Below, piece after piece: positions 46,443 through 55,683 of a stretch of 61,124 bases of DNA (its first letter is position 1; each line of letters starts with the position of its first letter). Source of the stretch: Bacteroidales bacterium (lineage in GTDB: Bacteria > Planctomycetota > Planctomycetia > Gemmatales > Gemmataceae); assembly GCA_026931725.1 (NCBI GenBank), contig JAIXLE010000281.1, positions 1 to 61,124 of the forward strand, read 5' to 3'. The position numbers and the translations under genes were made by a program. The notes under the pieces are model-generated. The model was not told the origin of the DNA, ran no database searches, and worked only from the letters and a program-made list of their open reading frames with translations.

Positions 46443-47318
46443 TCAGACACGTTTTGCGACGCGGAGTTTCGCACTCCGGGATCGCGGGTTTCTCTGGATT
46501 TCCGCATCCGATGCCGTTGCAGGTTTTTTCGTCTTAGGTGTCCATGTCTCGCGCTGGAACGCCAGTTTGACGCGGCGATCTTCCAGGGAATGAAAGCTGA
46601 TGATCCCGACTCGTCCCCCGGATCGCACACACGAGGGCAGGCTGGCCAGAAGGCGATCCAGGGCACCGAGTTCATCATTTACGGCGATCCGCAACGCTTG
46701 GAAAACGCGTGTCGCCGGGTCAATATGGCCGCTCCGTGGGACACAGCGCCGCACGAGTTCCGCCAGTTCGGAGGTCTTCTCGAACGGCTTCTCTTTTCGT
46801 CGTTCGATTATTCTCTTGGCTACCCATCGGCTTTTTCGTTCTTCACCATATTCATAAAAAATATCGGCAAGGGCTTGTTCCGAAAGTCGGTTGACTAGGT
46901 CCGCAGCGGTTTGCCCATTGGCAAGGTCCAACCGCATGTCCAATGGCCCATCTTCCCGGAAACTGAGTCCGCGTTGGGGGTCATCCATCTGGTCCGATGC
47001 AAAGCCCAAATCCGCCAGAATGCCATCGACTGTCGGGAGTCCGAGATTGGCCAGCACATCCCCCAATTGCTCGAAATTCGCATGAACGTAGGTCACAGGG
47101 AACCCCAGGAGTCGTTGTTTGGCCCGCCCTAACATGGTGGAGTCCTGATCGCAGCCGATCAACCGCCCAGAAGTTCCCAACCGTTCCACAATTCCGGCGG
47201 CGTGCCCCGCGCCGCCCAGGGTGCAATCGACCCAGATTTCGCCGGGTTGTGGGGCCAGCAGTCGTAGCGTTTCCTCAAATAGCACCGGAACATGTTGAGA
47301 CTCTGGTTGTGGGGGCAT
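46443..47318 (-). CDS. rsmH: 16S rRNA (cytosine-1402-N4) methyltransferase
   Basis: RsmH (MraW) adds the N4-methyl group to C1402 of 16S rRNA. The SAM-binding region reads WVDCTLGGAGHAAGI and LIGCDQDSTML. Further family motifs are DGILADLGFASDQMDDPQRG, FREDGPLDMRLD, RVFQALRIAVNDEL and GGRVGIISFHSLEDRRVK. I chose the ATG at 47318 (MPPQPESQHVPVL); a TTG at 47342 is in frame. The usual division and wall genes (mraZ, ftsL, ftsI) are not next to it; a proline-rich LysM gene follows instead. A hairpin lies just upstream. Confidence 0.95.
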   Translation of the reverse strand: MPPQPESQHVPVLFEETLRLLAPQPGEIWVDCTLGGAGHAAGIVERLGTSGRLIGCDQDSTMLGRAKQRLLGFPVTYVHANFEQLGDVLANLGLPTVDGILADLGFASDQMDDPQRGLSFREDGPLDMRLDLANGQTAADLVNRLSEQALADIFYEYGEERKSRWVAKRIIERRKEKPFEKTSELAELVRRCVPRSGHIDPATRVFQALRIAVNDELGALDRLLASLPSCVRSGGRVGIISFHSLEDRRVKLAFQRETWTPKTKKPATASDAEIQRNPRSRSAKLRVAKRV

Positions 47319-47361
47319 ACGCAGTTCCGTAAAGGCGGTCAAGTCCGATTGAATGGGTGAG

Positions 47362-47385
47362 ATTCCGGGGTACGTTCCCCGGAAT
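47362..47385. promoter_or_regulatory. Perfect hairpin upstream of rsmH
   Basis: ATTCCGGGG at 47362-47370 pairs with CCCCGGAAT at 47377-47385 around a six-base loop. It lies about 45 bases before the rsmH start, so it could be in the leader transcript or terminate upstream transcription from sthA. Its core CCGGGG/CCCCGG matches that of the dispersed palindromes, but the flanks and loop do not. Confidence 0.45.
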
Positions 47386-47526
47386 GGGCTTCGCTGTCGG
47401 TATGGAATGATAACCAGAATGCCTCTGGACCCTTTGTTGGTTAATGGGTTGCGTCAGAGGGGAATGATGGAAGAAGGACATCTACAGGAATCATGAAGGC
47501 ATTGGGAAACCCAACGTATCGGATAC

Positions 47527-49011
47527 CTAGCGATTCGGTGCTGTCGGTGCAAGCCCAGCTACGGGTGCCTGTTCGTGTTGGTCGACGGTTTCCATGTGAA
47601 CTTTGGAAAGGCGACCATACCGATTGACGAGCGCACGATATGTGGCCAATTTGTAGAGATTACCAAGAGTCGGGAAGTTGAAACAGGTATTGAGGAATAG
47701 ATCAGCCCCACCGCCGACTCGCATGGCCATCAAGCCAATATGAACCAGTTCGGTTGCCTGTTCTCCGATAACATGCACACCAACAAGTCTCATGTCATCT
47801 CGCCGATATATCAGCTTAATGAATCCCGTATCATCGCCGATAATTTTACCGCGCGCATTTTCATTATACATGGCCTTACCGACGATATATTCGACACCAT
47901 GTGCCTGAAGTGTTCCCTCGGTTTCGCCGATCATACCCACTTCTGGAATCGCGTAGATACCCGTCGGCAATAATGGGGGCATCCCTTTGAGGAGTTGCGA
48001 TCCGCAGGCGTGATTGGAAGCAATGCGGCCTTGCTCGGCGCTGGTTGAAGCCAGAGCGGGAAACCCGACCACATCACCGACGGCATAGATGTTTGGGATA
48101 TTCGTCTGAAAATGCTCATTTACCGGAATCAAACCGCGTTTCCCCAGGTGGAGCCCAGCGGCATGAGGGTTGAGCAGCTCCGTTCGGCTGGCCCGTCCCG
48201 CGGCGACCAGGACCGCATCACAGATGACATTCTCGCCGGTATCCAGTTGTAATTGCACCTCATGGTCCGTTGCCGTACAGGAAATCACATTCGACTTCCA
48301 ATGAAATGTGATCCCGAGATCGGCCATGGCATGTTGCAATTTCTGCGACACCTCCAAATCCAAAAACGGCAAGAGGGCATCACGGCCATCAATGATTTCG
48401 ACTTTCCCTTCGAGTGCCGCAAATGTGCAGGCATATTCGCTCCCGATGACTCCCGCGCCGATTACGGCCAATCGTTTGGGAACATGCGTGATTTCCAGAA
48501 TCTCATCAGAATCCCACACGCGGGGATGGTCAAACGGAAAGAGTGCGGGTCGCATTGGCGCGGACCCAATCGCGATGACGATGAACTCCGCTTGTAAGGT
48601 CAGCGGTTCCTCACCTCCTAAAGGGACGACGTGGATGGTGTGCGTGTCGATGAAACTGCCCGTACCATGAATGAGCGGAATACCACTGCGGTCAAAAATC
48701 CCGATGATTTCGGCCTGGGCGGCGTGCTTGACCATATGTTCATGGAACATCAGTTCCGAAACGGTGGCCTCACGGCGCAAGGACAAGTCCACACCATAGA
48801 GCCGGCGTGTTTTCAACCCCGACAACGCGAGAGCCGTTTCGCGGAGGGTTTTGCTCGGCAGCGTGCCCGTGTTGGCCCCAGCACCACCCACCACCGCATT
48901 TTTTTCGAGTACGACGACCTTTTTCCCGAGCATCGCGGCAGTGACGGCCGCATTCACACCCGCGGGACCAGCTCCGATGACTATCATGTCGTATTGCTGC
49001 AGTTCGGCCAT
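47527..49011 (-). CDS. sthA: Soluble pyridine nucleotide transhydrogenase
   Basis: A flavoprotein of the disulfide reductase family, 494 residues. The FAD motif is DMIVIGAGPAGVNAAVTA and the second nucleotide-binding motif AVIGAGVIGSEYA. The active-site region reads VVGGAGANTGTLPSKTLRE: the CxxxxC cysteines of lipoamide dehydrogenase are missing, as expected for SthA-type enzymes, which move hydride between NADPH and NAD. Compared with E. coli SthA (GGGCTHWGT) even the single remaining cysteine is lost. IYAVGDVVGFPALAS and the C-terminal dimerisation region (NTCFNFPTLGNLYKLA) also fit SthA. Confidence 0.88.
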   Translation of the reverse strand: MAELQQYDMIVIGAGPAGVNAAVTAAMLGKKVVVLEKNAVVGGAGANTGTLPSKTLRETALALSGLKTRRLYGVDLSLRREATVSELMFHEHMVKHAAQAEIIGIFDRSGIPLIHGTGSFIDTHTIHVVPLGGEEPLTLQAEFIVIAIGSAPMRPALFPFDHPRVWDSDEILEITHVPKRLAVIGAGVIGSEYACTFAALEGKVEIIDGRDALLPFLDLEVSQKLQHAMADLGITFHWKSNVISCTATDHEVQLQLDTGENVICDAVLVAAGRASRTELLNPHAAGLHLGKRGLIPVNEHFQTNIPNIYAVGDVVGFPALASTSAEQGRIASNHACGSQLLKGMPPLLPTGIYAIPEVGMIGETEGTLQAHGVEYIVGKAMYNENARGKIIGDDTGFIKLIYRRDDMRLVGVHVIGEQATELVHIGLMAMRVGGGADLFLNTCFNFPTLGNLYKLATYRALVNRYGRLSKVHMETVDQHEQAPVAGLAPTAPNR

Positions 49012-49265
49012 GATCCAACTCCGTTGCTCGGCAAAATGAACCCGTATGGTTCATGATACCCATGAGGCAGACAACGACGCGAAGAATAGGATGGTGCAGT
49101 CGGATCAGCACATCAAACGGTAAACCGTTGGTCTTTTCCGTGGCCGCAAATAGGATGACACAAGACGGCATAACCTTTTATCGCTCAGCCAATGGCGTTT
49201 GGCTCGTTGATCGCGTGCCCGTACAGTATCTCGGTTTCCACGAACCTCGATCCGGTTTGACCCCC

Positions 49266-50741
49266 ATGCCACACACAGTACCACCCCGCACCATTGAACA
49301 CACTGGCGAAACCCGCTCGAACGCGGATCGCGTCGCCGCGCTGCAGGTGGAACCCCGCTCGCTGCGGACCTTTACGCCGACACAAGCCGTGTTGGCACAC
49401 AGTGCGGGGGTCTATCACTGGACCCCGGAAGGCCGCCGACTCTTCGATTACACGTCCGGGGTTCTCGTGTCGAACCTGGGGCACAATCCGGTACGTTGGG
49501 CCGAACGCTTCTTCCGGTACATGGGCTGGCCGTTACCCGGTGCCGCGAGTTTCACCGCGCAGTCGACTCCCGATGCTCCCACGCCGCCCGCGGGTTACTT
49601 CTGCGCGGTGCCGATGACCGCGTACAATGCCATCACCCCGGTGGAAGCTCAGGCGAGTCAAAAGCTGGTGGATGTTCTCCAAAAGTCGGCGGGTGGCAAA
49701 CGGATGGAAGCCGTCCTGTGGGCGGCCTCGGGTTCTGAAGCCATTCAAAAAGCTCTTTGGGCCGCGATGGCTCGTGATCGCAGCCGACCGCTCATCGTGG
49801 CGACTCGGTTCGGCTTCCACGGGAAAAAAGGGTTGGCGAATGCCGTCACCGGTTCGGAAACCGATACAGAACGGGATCCCCGCGTGCGGTTCGTGAGCTT
49901 CCCCATGCAGGAATGCCGTGATGTCACCCAACGCGATGCCGCGTTCGACCCGGCACCGTATCAGAAAGAACTCGATGCCCTCTTGCATCAATTTGGTCGC
50001 AAGATCGGCACGCTCATCACGGAACCGTACCTTGGGGGTGGCGGGTCGTACCATCCTCCCAAAGCCTATCTTCAACTGCTCGAACGCTGGTGTCGTGAGA
50101 ACGACATTGTGTTCATTCTCGATGAAGTTCAGGCGAATTTTGGCCGAACCGGCCATCTGTTCGCGTTTGAAACTTATGGCCTCGAACCGGATATTGTGGT
50201 GCTGGGGAAAGGGTTAGGGAACGGTGTCCCCGTCGCGGCGGCGGTGGGCCGAGCCGACATTTTCCGTTCATTGGAATATGGCGAAGGGTCGGATACCTGG
50301 AGCGCGAATCCGATTCAATGTGCGTCCGTTCTGGCGACGTTGGAAGAATTCGCCAGCACGGATGTTCTGGGCCAAGCTCGGGAAGCCTCGGCCATCATTG
50401 AAGCGGGCTTGGCACGCCTGAAACAGTACCCATTCGTGGCCGCGTTGCGAGGAGAAAAAGGCGGAATGGTTTGGGGCGTGGAGTTCCAGGAACACGCTGG
50501 CCGCTCCGCCCCAGAATGGGCCAATGCCTTTGTACTGGCCTGCTATCAAGGAGATGGCACCTCCACGGACGGCATTCACCTGCTGGGGCCGCTGTCCAAA
50601 AAGGTCGTGCGGATTTCGCCACCCTTGACGATCTCACTGGCCGAAGCCACCGCCAGTATCGCCCTGCTGGAACGCTGTGTGGCCCGCATCGCGGCGGAAG
50701 CCTCCCCAGCAACTCGCTCGGCAGAACCGGCACTGGCCTGA
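49266..50741 (+). CDS. Class III pyridoxal-phosphate aminotransferase
   Basis: 491 residues from the ATG at 49266. Class III features are YTSGVLVSNLGHNP near the start, the cofactor-phosphate loop ASGSEAIQKALWAA, FGFHGKKG, the aspartate in FILDEVQANFGRTGHLF and the PLP lysine in VVLGKGLGNGVPVAAAVG. The family includes ornithine, acetylornithine and 4-aminobutyrate aminotransferases; the substrate cannot be decided here. Thirteen bases after the stop a metal ABC permease gene begins, so both may share a transcript, though no functional link is clear. The gene is divergent from sthA. Confidence 0.85.
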   Translation: MPHTVPPRTIEHTGETRSNADRVAALQVEPRSLRTFTPTQAVLAHSAGVYHWTPEGRRLFDYTSGVLVSNLGHNPVRWAERFFRYMGWPLPGAASFTAQSTPDAPTPPAGYFCAVPMTAYNAITPVEAQASQKLVDVLQKSAGGKRMEAVLWAASGSEAIQKALWAAMARDRSRPLIVATRFGFHGKKGLANAVTGSETDTERDPRVRFVSFPMQECRDVTQRDAAFDPAPYQKELDALLHQFGRKIGTLITEPYLGGGGSYHPPKAYLQLLERWCRENDIVFILDEVQANFGRTGHLFAFETYGLEPDIVVLGKGLGNGVPVAAAVGRADIFRSLEYGEGSDTWSANPIQCASVLATLEEFASTDVLGQAREASAIIEAGLARLKQYPFVAALRGEKGGMVWGVEFQEHAGRSAPEWANAFVLACYQGDGTSTDGIHLLGPLSKKVVRISPPLTISLAEATASIALLERCVARIAAEASPATRSAEPALA

Positions 50742-50754
50742 TTCGGGAACCGTT

Positions 50755-51690
50755 ATGATTCTCTGGCTCACCGAGTTCCTGCACACGCTGGGACTCGGCA
50801 CCGTGACTCCGTTTGACGTGGGCGGCCGATTGGCGGTCGTCCTCGTGGGTTTGACGTGCGGCTTGGTGGGTTCGCTCGTCGTCGGGAATCGGATGGCGTT
50901 CTTCGCCGATGCAATGGCCCACACCGCGTTCGCGGGACTCGGTATCACCATGCTGGGCACGCTGATTCTGACGGGTGCCCGGCAAGCGCAAGACATCGAC
51001 CATTACTATTGGGCCATTCCGCTGGTGATGGCGAGCATCGGGGCATTGGTCGGCATAGCCATGGCTTATGTCCGGGAACGTACCGGGTTGGCCAATGACA
51101 CGGTCATTGGGGTGTTCTTCGCGCTCTCCATCGGCGTGGGGGCGATGCTGTTACCGCAGTTGCCGCGCTGGGCCGATCCCGATCAACTTCTGTTCGGCTC
51201 CGCGATCTTCACCACCGATGCGGATTTGATCGTGTTACTCGGCATGTTACTGGTCACGGCCAGTGTGGTGCTTGTCCGTTACAATCCCTGGGTGTTCGCC
51301 AGTTTTAACTCCAGTCTGGCACGCTCGCGGGGTTTGCCGATCATCCTGAATAACTATCTGTTCGTGGTGCTGCTCGCCATCGTGGTGAATCTGTCTATCA
51401 AGGCCGTCGGCGTGTTGCTGATTAACGCGCTCCTCGTGGTGCCAGCCGCGGCAGCCGCGAACGTGGCGGGGAATTTACGGCAATTCTTCTGGCTGACGGT
51501 CATCGGGAGTACACTCGGCAGCCTGATCGGCTATGAAATCAGTGACCGTACCCAGTTCCGCGTCGGGCTGACCGAACCCCTCCAGTTCGGCACCGGCGGA
51601 ACGATCGTCGTAGTGTGTGTGCTGTGGTTCTTTCTGACAATGCTGTTCAACCTCCTGAAACGCCGGCCACAACCGCTCGCCCGTGATTAA
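50755..51690 (+). CDS. ABC-3 type metal transporter permease (ZnuB/MntB-like)
   Basis: A 311-residue inner-membrane protein with about eight helices. The motif MAFFADAMAHTAFAGLGI, then TVIGVFFALSIGVGAMLL and LLINALLVVPAAAAANVA are characteristic of permeases for zinc, manganese or iron of the ZnuB/MntB family. These normally work with an ATPase and a metal-binding protein, neither of which lies in this window, so those would have to be encoded elsewhere. The downstream UPF0718 and histidine-rich UPF0703 genes support zinc as substrate. Confidence 0.85.
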   Translation: MILWLTEFLHTLGLGTVTPFDVGGRLAVVLVGLTCGLVGSLVVGNRMAFFADAMAHTAFAGLGITMLGTLILTGARQAQDIDHYYWAIPLVMASIGALVGIAMAYVRERTGLANDTVIGVFFALSIGVGAMLLPQLPRWADPDQLLFGSAIFTTDADLIVLLGMLLVTASVVLVRYNPWVFASFNSSLARSRGLPIILNNYLFVVLLAIVVNLSIKAVGVLLINALLVVPAAAAANVAGNLRQFFWLTVIGSTLGSLIGYEISDRTQFRVGLTEPLQFGTGGTIVVVCVLWFFLTMLFNLLKRRPQPLARD

Positions 51691-51780
51691 CACGGGGACG
51701 GCGGCCACCTTCTGGGGATACCTGATAGCATAAAGGGGGAAGACGAACTCCCCACACGCCCGCAGCGTACAGATTATGGC

Positions 51781-52863
51781 TTGCTGGCCCACCTTCCCGA
51801 TCAGAGCGGACCCGTGCTTGAACAGATCCAAGTCTTCGTTGTGACGTTCAGTTCGATCCTTTGGGAGGCGATGCCGTTCATCGTCCTCGGGGCGGTCATC
51901 GCCGGGATTCTGGAAGAACTGCTCCCGCAACAACTCATCGGCAAGATTCTCCCGCGGTATGTATTGCCCGCAGTGATGATCGGCGGGGTACTGGGACTGA
52001 TCTTTCCCATGTGCGAGTGTGGAATTGTCGTGGTGATGCGACGCTTGCTCCGCAAAGGATTGCCGTTGTCGAGTTGCATTGCCTACATGCTGGCAGGGCC
52101 GATCGTCAATGTGATTGTCCTGCTCAGCACCTACATTGCCTTCGGCGGCCTGGGCGATCAGCAAGACCCCGCCCGTGATGCGACCATGAAGCAGGCCGCC
52201 CTGGAAATGACCCTACTCCGGGCCGGACTCGGTTTTGCGGTCGCGGTCATCACGGGATTGGTCGTTCATGCTCTGCAACGCAAAATGGGTACGGAACGGC
52301 TCGTCGTTGAAGTCGCTCGACCACGAACCGCTGACCCGGAATCCCAGGATGGAGAAGAATCGCAAGCCTCTCAGCAGCCGAAAAAATCATTCATGCAGCG
52401 TTTGAATAATATCTCCGAAACGGCCCTGCATGATTTCGTCGATATTACCGTCTTCCTGATTCTCGGTGCCATTCTCGCCGCGTTGGCGAAACTCTGGATC
52501 GGCCCGGATCAGATCACCACGCTCTCCCAGGAACAGCCTTACCTGGCCATCCCGGCCATGATGCTGTTGGCCATCGTGATGAGTCTCTGTAGTGAAGCCG
52601 ATGCCTTCGTGGCCGCCAGCTTTTCCGAGATGACGGTATCCGCGAAACTCGCCTTTCTGGTCCTCGGGCCAATGTTGGATTTAAAACTCTTGTTGATGTT
52701 CACCCGCGTCTTCCGTTCTCGGCTCATCCTGGCAATCGTGATCTGCACAATTATCCAGGTATTTGCCTACACCATGTTGGTCCACCGATTTTACGATGCC
52801 CCCGTTTCGGTGGGGAACATTCCCACTGCGACCACGCCACCCCCGGCAACCACACCCCAATAA
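51781..52863 (+). CDS. UPF0718 (COG0701) family permease
   Basis: About 360 residues with around eight membrane helices. The conserved motif PMCECGIVVVMRRLLRKG followed by AYMLAGPIVNVIV marks the UPF0718/YraQ family; a second LCSEADAFVAASF segment mirrors it in the C-terminal half. The central cytoplasmic loop is polar. The first codon is uncertain: TTG at 51781 or GTG at 51814. In Bacillus subtilis a UPF0718 protein (YcgR) is paired with a UPF0703 protein (YcgQ) under Zur control, and the same pair occurs here, so zinc transport is a fair inference. The next gene follows after 23 bases. Confidence 0.8.
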   Translation: MLAHLPDQSGPVLEQIQVFVVTFSSILWEAMPFIVLGAVIAGILEELLPQQLIGKILPRYVLPAVMIGGVLGLIFPMCECGIVVVMRRLLRKGLPLSSCIAYMLAGPIVNVIVLLSTYIAFGGLGDQQDPARDATMKQAALEMTLLRAGLGFAVAVITGLVVHALQRKMGTERLVVEVARPRTADPESQDGEESQASQQPKKSFMQRLNNISETALHDFVDITVFLILGAILAALAKLWIGPDQITTLSQEQPYLAIPAMMLLAIVMSLCSEADAFVAASFSEMTVSAKLAFLVLGPMLDLKLLLMFTRVFRSRLILAIVICTIIQVFAYTMLVHRFYDAPVSVGNIPTATTPPPATTPQ

Positions 52864-52886
52864 TTCTCCCGCGACGAGGGCCGGCC

Positions 52887-53906
52887 ATGGATCATATCCA
52901 CCCCGATCATCCGCACGGACATTCTCACGGCCATGCCCATCATCACGGGCATGGGCATGGGCACAGCCATGAACACGGTCATGGGCATGATGATTCGGAA
53001 TTTTATTTAGAACAGTTGCTGACCATCACCATTTGCGGAGGATTCGGTATCGTCGGCGTGCTGATGTATCAATTCGGCATGTTGAACGAACTGCTCGCCC
53101 CAGAGTTCCACCGTTGGGTGGCGCTTGGGGGAGCCGTGTTGCTCGTGCTAACGGCCATTCGGGCCATCTCCTTATGGTCCACGGCCACACCGTCTGGCAA
53201 TCGTGAACATCAACACGCGCCGCATGATCAGAACCACGTTCACGGGCCGGACTGTGACCATGACCATGACCATGACCATGATCAGAACCACGTTCACGGG
53301 CCGGACTGTGACCATGACCATGATCACTCCCATACTCACGCTCATGACCACTCCCATACTCACGATCACGCTCACGGACACACCCATGCTCACGGCGATC
53401 ATGAACACGGGAACATTTTCTGGCGAATCGTGGTGCTGGCGTTCCCACTTGTCCTCTTCTTCCTGGGGTTGCCGAACGAGTCGTTCATCCGCAATTTCAA
53501 GCTGCACAAACTCGGCGGCGATACCCACCTCGGCGACATCGGCGATGTGCAAGCCACCGGCTCGACCATCCCGATGGACTTCAACCAACTGGCACTGGTT
53601 GCCATGGACCCTGGGAAACGCACCTATCTAACGGGTAACGCAACCAGCATTGTTGGACAGTTCAAGCCCGTCGCGGATCGAGAGTTTACCCTGTTCAAAA
53701 TGAAAATGACCTGCTGCGCTGCGGACGAAATCCCGCTGAAAGCCCGAATCATTGCTGATTTCGTGCCCAGCAACGTGAAACCGTTCGACTGGATCAAGGT
53801 CACGGGAATCATGCAGTTCGCCGAAATTCCCGGTAAAAATGAGTTCCTCCCCGTCCTGCGCGTGAAGGAACAGCAAGGGATTCAAGCCGCCAAACCCGAA
53901 CGCTGA
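52887..53906 (+). CDS. Histidine-rich UPF0703/TIGR03943 family permease partner
   Basis: 339 residues. Residues 3-36 are almost half histidine (HPHGHSHGHAHHHGHGHG), two membrane helices follow (about 44-100), then a second histidine/aspartate-rich stretch (about 110-172) with two copies of NHVHGPDCDHDHDH, a third helix (IVVLAFPLVLFFLGL), and a soluble domain with KMKMTCCAADEIPLKARI, the conserved double-cysteine motif of the family. The protein pairs with the UPF0718 permease just upstream. Both histidine-rich segments probably bind zinc or nickel, as a buffer or sensor. The DNA of the second stretch carries a 54-bp tandem duplication. Confidence 0.82.
   Translation: MDHIHPDHPHGHSHGHAHHHGHGHGHSHEHGHGHDDSEFYLEQLLTITICGGFGIVGVLMYQFGMLNELLAPEFHRWVALGGAVLLVLTAIRAISLWSTATPSGNREHQHAPHDQNHVHGPDCDHDHDHDHDQNHVHGPDCDHDHDHSHTHAHDHSHTHDHAHGHTHAHGDHEHGNIFWRIVVLAFPLVLFFLGLPNESFIRNFKLHKLGGDTHLGDIGDVQATGSTIPMDFNQLALVAMDPGKRTYLTGNATSIVGQFKPVADREFTLFKMKMTCCAADEIPLKARIIADFVPSNVKPFDWIKVTGIMQFAEIPGKNEFLPVLRVKEQQGIQAAKPER
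53223..53323 (+). repeat. 54-bp in-frame tandem duplication in the histidine-rich gene
   Basis: The 47 bases from 53223 recur without change from 53277, a spacing of 54 bases or 18 codons, each copy encoding DQNHVHGPDCDHDH. The lack of silent changes indicates a recent event. Short GACCAT units at the junction would favour slippage and further changes in copy number. Confidence 0.85.
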
Positions 53907-53973
53907 TTCCGTATGCGCGGCCATGATCGTGGGATCGTGAGGCGGTTCCGGTTGTCATCTGGGGAGTCCGGGC

Positions 53974-55512
53974 ATGATCCGTCTTCTGGGTGTGTTGAGT
54001 CTCGCTCTTGTCTGCACGGGATGCGAACCCTTGGGCCATCCGCCGCAAGAGGCGAACGCCCCTGCTACACCCCAACCGCAACTGCTCGCGGGCACTGCGA
54101 AGGTGGACATTACCCGTGACCCGACCATTCCGCCTTCGGATCGCATGTATGCGCGGGTGCTGGTTCTACAACAAGGGGATACCCAGGTCGCTCTGATCGG
54201 ATTGGATGTCGTCGCCATCGGCGGCATCGGCCCGATCGACAACGGCTACCTTGGCCGGGTTCGGAAACGGCTACAAGCAGAACTGGGCATACGCCCGGAA
54301 TCGGTTCTCATCAATGCCAGTCACTGTCATGGGGTTGTCGCGGCCGATGTGGATGCACGCACCGTACAGGCGGTGGGGCAGGCGGTCAAGAACCTGGTCC
54401 CCGTCAAGGTTGGCACGGGGACCGGGTATGAAGATCGCATCATGCAAAATCGACGCATGACATTAAAGAACCAGAAGCAAGCCGATGTCCGTCATGCCTA
54501 TTCGATCCCATCAGATGACGATGTCGTCTCCGTGGGGCCGATTGATCCGAAGATTGGTATCCTTCGCATTGACCGCATGGATAACACGACTTTGGCGGTC
54601 GTCTATCAATTCGCCTGCCACCCCATCATGGGTACACCCACAACGGCGGGCAACACTGCGGATCTGACCGGCTACGCCAGCCGGGTCATCGAGGAGAACC
54701 TCGGCCATGGGGCAGTGGCCGTGTTCCTGCAAGGCTGCGGTGGGGACATCAACCCGATCGGCTACAAAGACGTTCACCATCCCCGCCACGCGGAACCGCT
54801 GGGGAATCAACTCGGACTCAGCACCTTGCAGGCGGTTCGGAAAATTTCCCCGCGCGCCGCGCCGACGCTCACCTGCATTCAGGAGCAGATGCAGTTGCCA
54901 CGCGGCGATACCACCGAGCGTCTGATCGCTTTGGAAGCCGAGCAATCCCGCCTCCTGAAGTCGCTCCGGGGAACCACCCTGGATTACAAGAGCTTTCAAT
55001 CACTAGTGTGGAAGTACGGCCTCTTTCCCGAATACCCCTCCGAGGCAGCCCATCGCTACTTGCACGAAAAGCAATGGGGACGAACGGACTGGAACAAGCT
55101 CGATGCCGAGAATCGGCGAAACATGCAGAACTATTTGGCGAACATCCGCACGATGGAAGAGTTGACGCGGATTCAGACCAACTTGGCACTGCTCCGCAAA
55201 CACAATGAAGCCGCGCTGGCCGCGGGTCGACAACCGATCCCCGTGGAACTGGTCGGACTGCGAGTCGGAGACTTTCGCCTCGTCACATTCCCCGGTGAAC
55301 TGACCGTGCAAATCGGGCTGAACATTCAATCCACGTTTCAGAAGCCCAATACATTTGTCAGCGGATACACAAATGGATACATCTATTATGCCCCCACTTC
55401 CGATCAGCTAAAGAACCGGGGTTATGCACAAGAAGATTGTGACTGTATTTTAGCCCCGGAATGGCAACCGTTATTCGAGAAGAAAGCCGTGGAGATCTTC
55501 CAGAAGTTATAA
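53974..55512 (+). CDS. Neutral ceramidase-like lipoprotein
   Basis: 512 residues with a lipoprotein signal (LLGVLSLALVCTGC); GGGGAG precedes the ATG by 8 bases. The N-terminal fold follows the neutral/alkaline ceramidase pattern: LLAGTAKVDITRDP, ALIGLDVVAIGG, NASHCHGVV with zinc-type histidines, FACHPIMGTPTTAGNTADL and FLQGCGGDINPIGYKD. In the Pseudomonas ceramidase the corresponding region holds the nucleophile serine before a proline; here the residue is asparagine (GDINP). Ceramide hydrolysis is therefore doubtful, and the family name alone should not be trusted. The C-terminal part (VSGYTNGYIYYAPT) matches the family. Confidence 0.7.
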   Translation: MIRLLGVLSLALVCTGCEPLGHPPQEANAPATPQPQLLAGTAKVDITRDPTIPPSDRMYARVLVLQQGDTQVALIGLDVVAIGGIGPIDNGYLGRVRKRLQAELGIRPESVLINASHCHGVVAADVDARTVQAVGQAVKNLVPVKVGTGTGYEDRIMQNRRMTLKNQKQADVRHAYSIPSDDDVVSVGPIDPKIGILRIDRMDNTTLAVVYQFACHPIMGTPTTAGNTADLTGYASRVIEENLGHGAVAVFLQGCGGDINPIGYKDVHHPRHAEPLGNQLGLSTLQAVRKISPRAAPTLTCIQEQMQLPRGDTTERLIALEAEQSRLLKSLRGTTLDYKSFQSLVWKYGLFPEYPSEAAHRYLHEKQWGRTDWNKLDAENRRNMQNYLANIRTMEELTRIQTNLALLRKHNEAALAAGRQPIPVELVGLRVGDFRLVTFPGELTVQIGLNIQSTFQKPNTFVSGYTNGYIYYAPTSDQLKNRGYAQEDCDCILAPEWQPLFEKKAVEIFQKL

Positions 55513-55683
55513 TCCCTTCGTCGTGTCCGATCCGGCACCATTTCCACGCGGTGGCGCCGGGTTCGACCTGGGCCATCACGCACAAACCTTGCGGAATTGC
55601 ATTCCTTTCTCCATTTTCACGGTGAAACAGGTAAGATACTGGGCGGGCTGCACGGAAATTGTCACGTCAGGAGTCCATGCAAT

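Noticed and set aside
53203..53400. Short regularly spaced repeats that could suggest a CRISPR-like array
   Set aside because: The repeats are codons for His/Asp in an intact frame, the units are of 6 and 54 bases, and there are no unique spacers.
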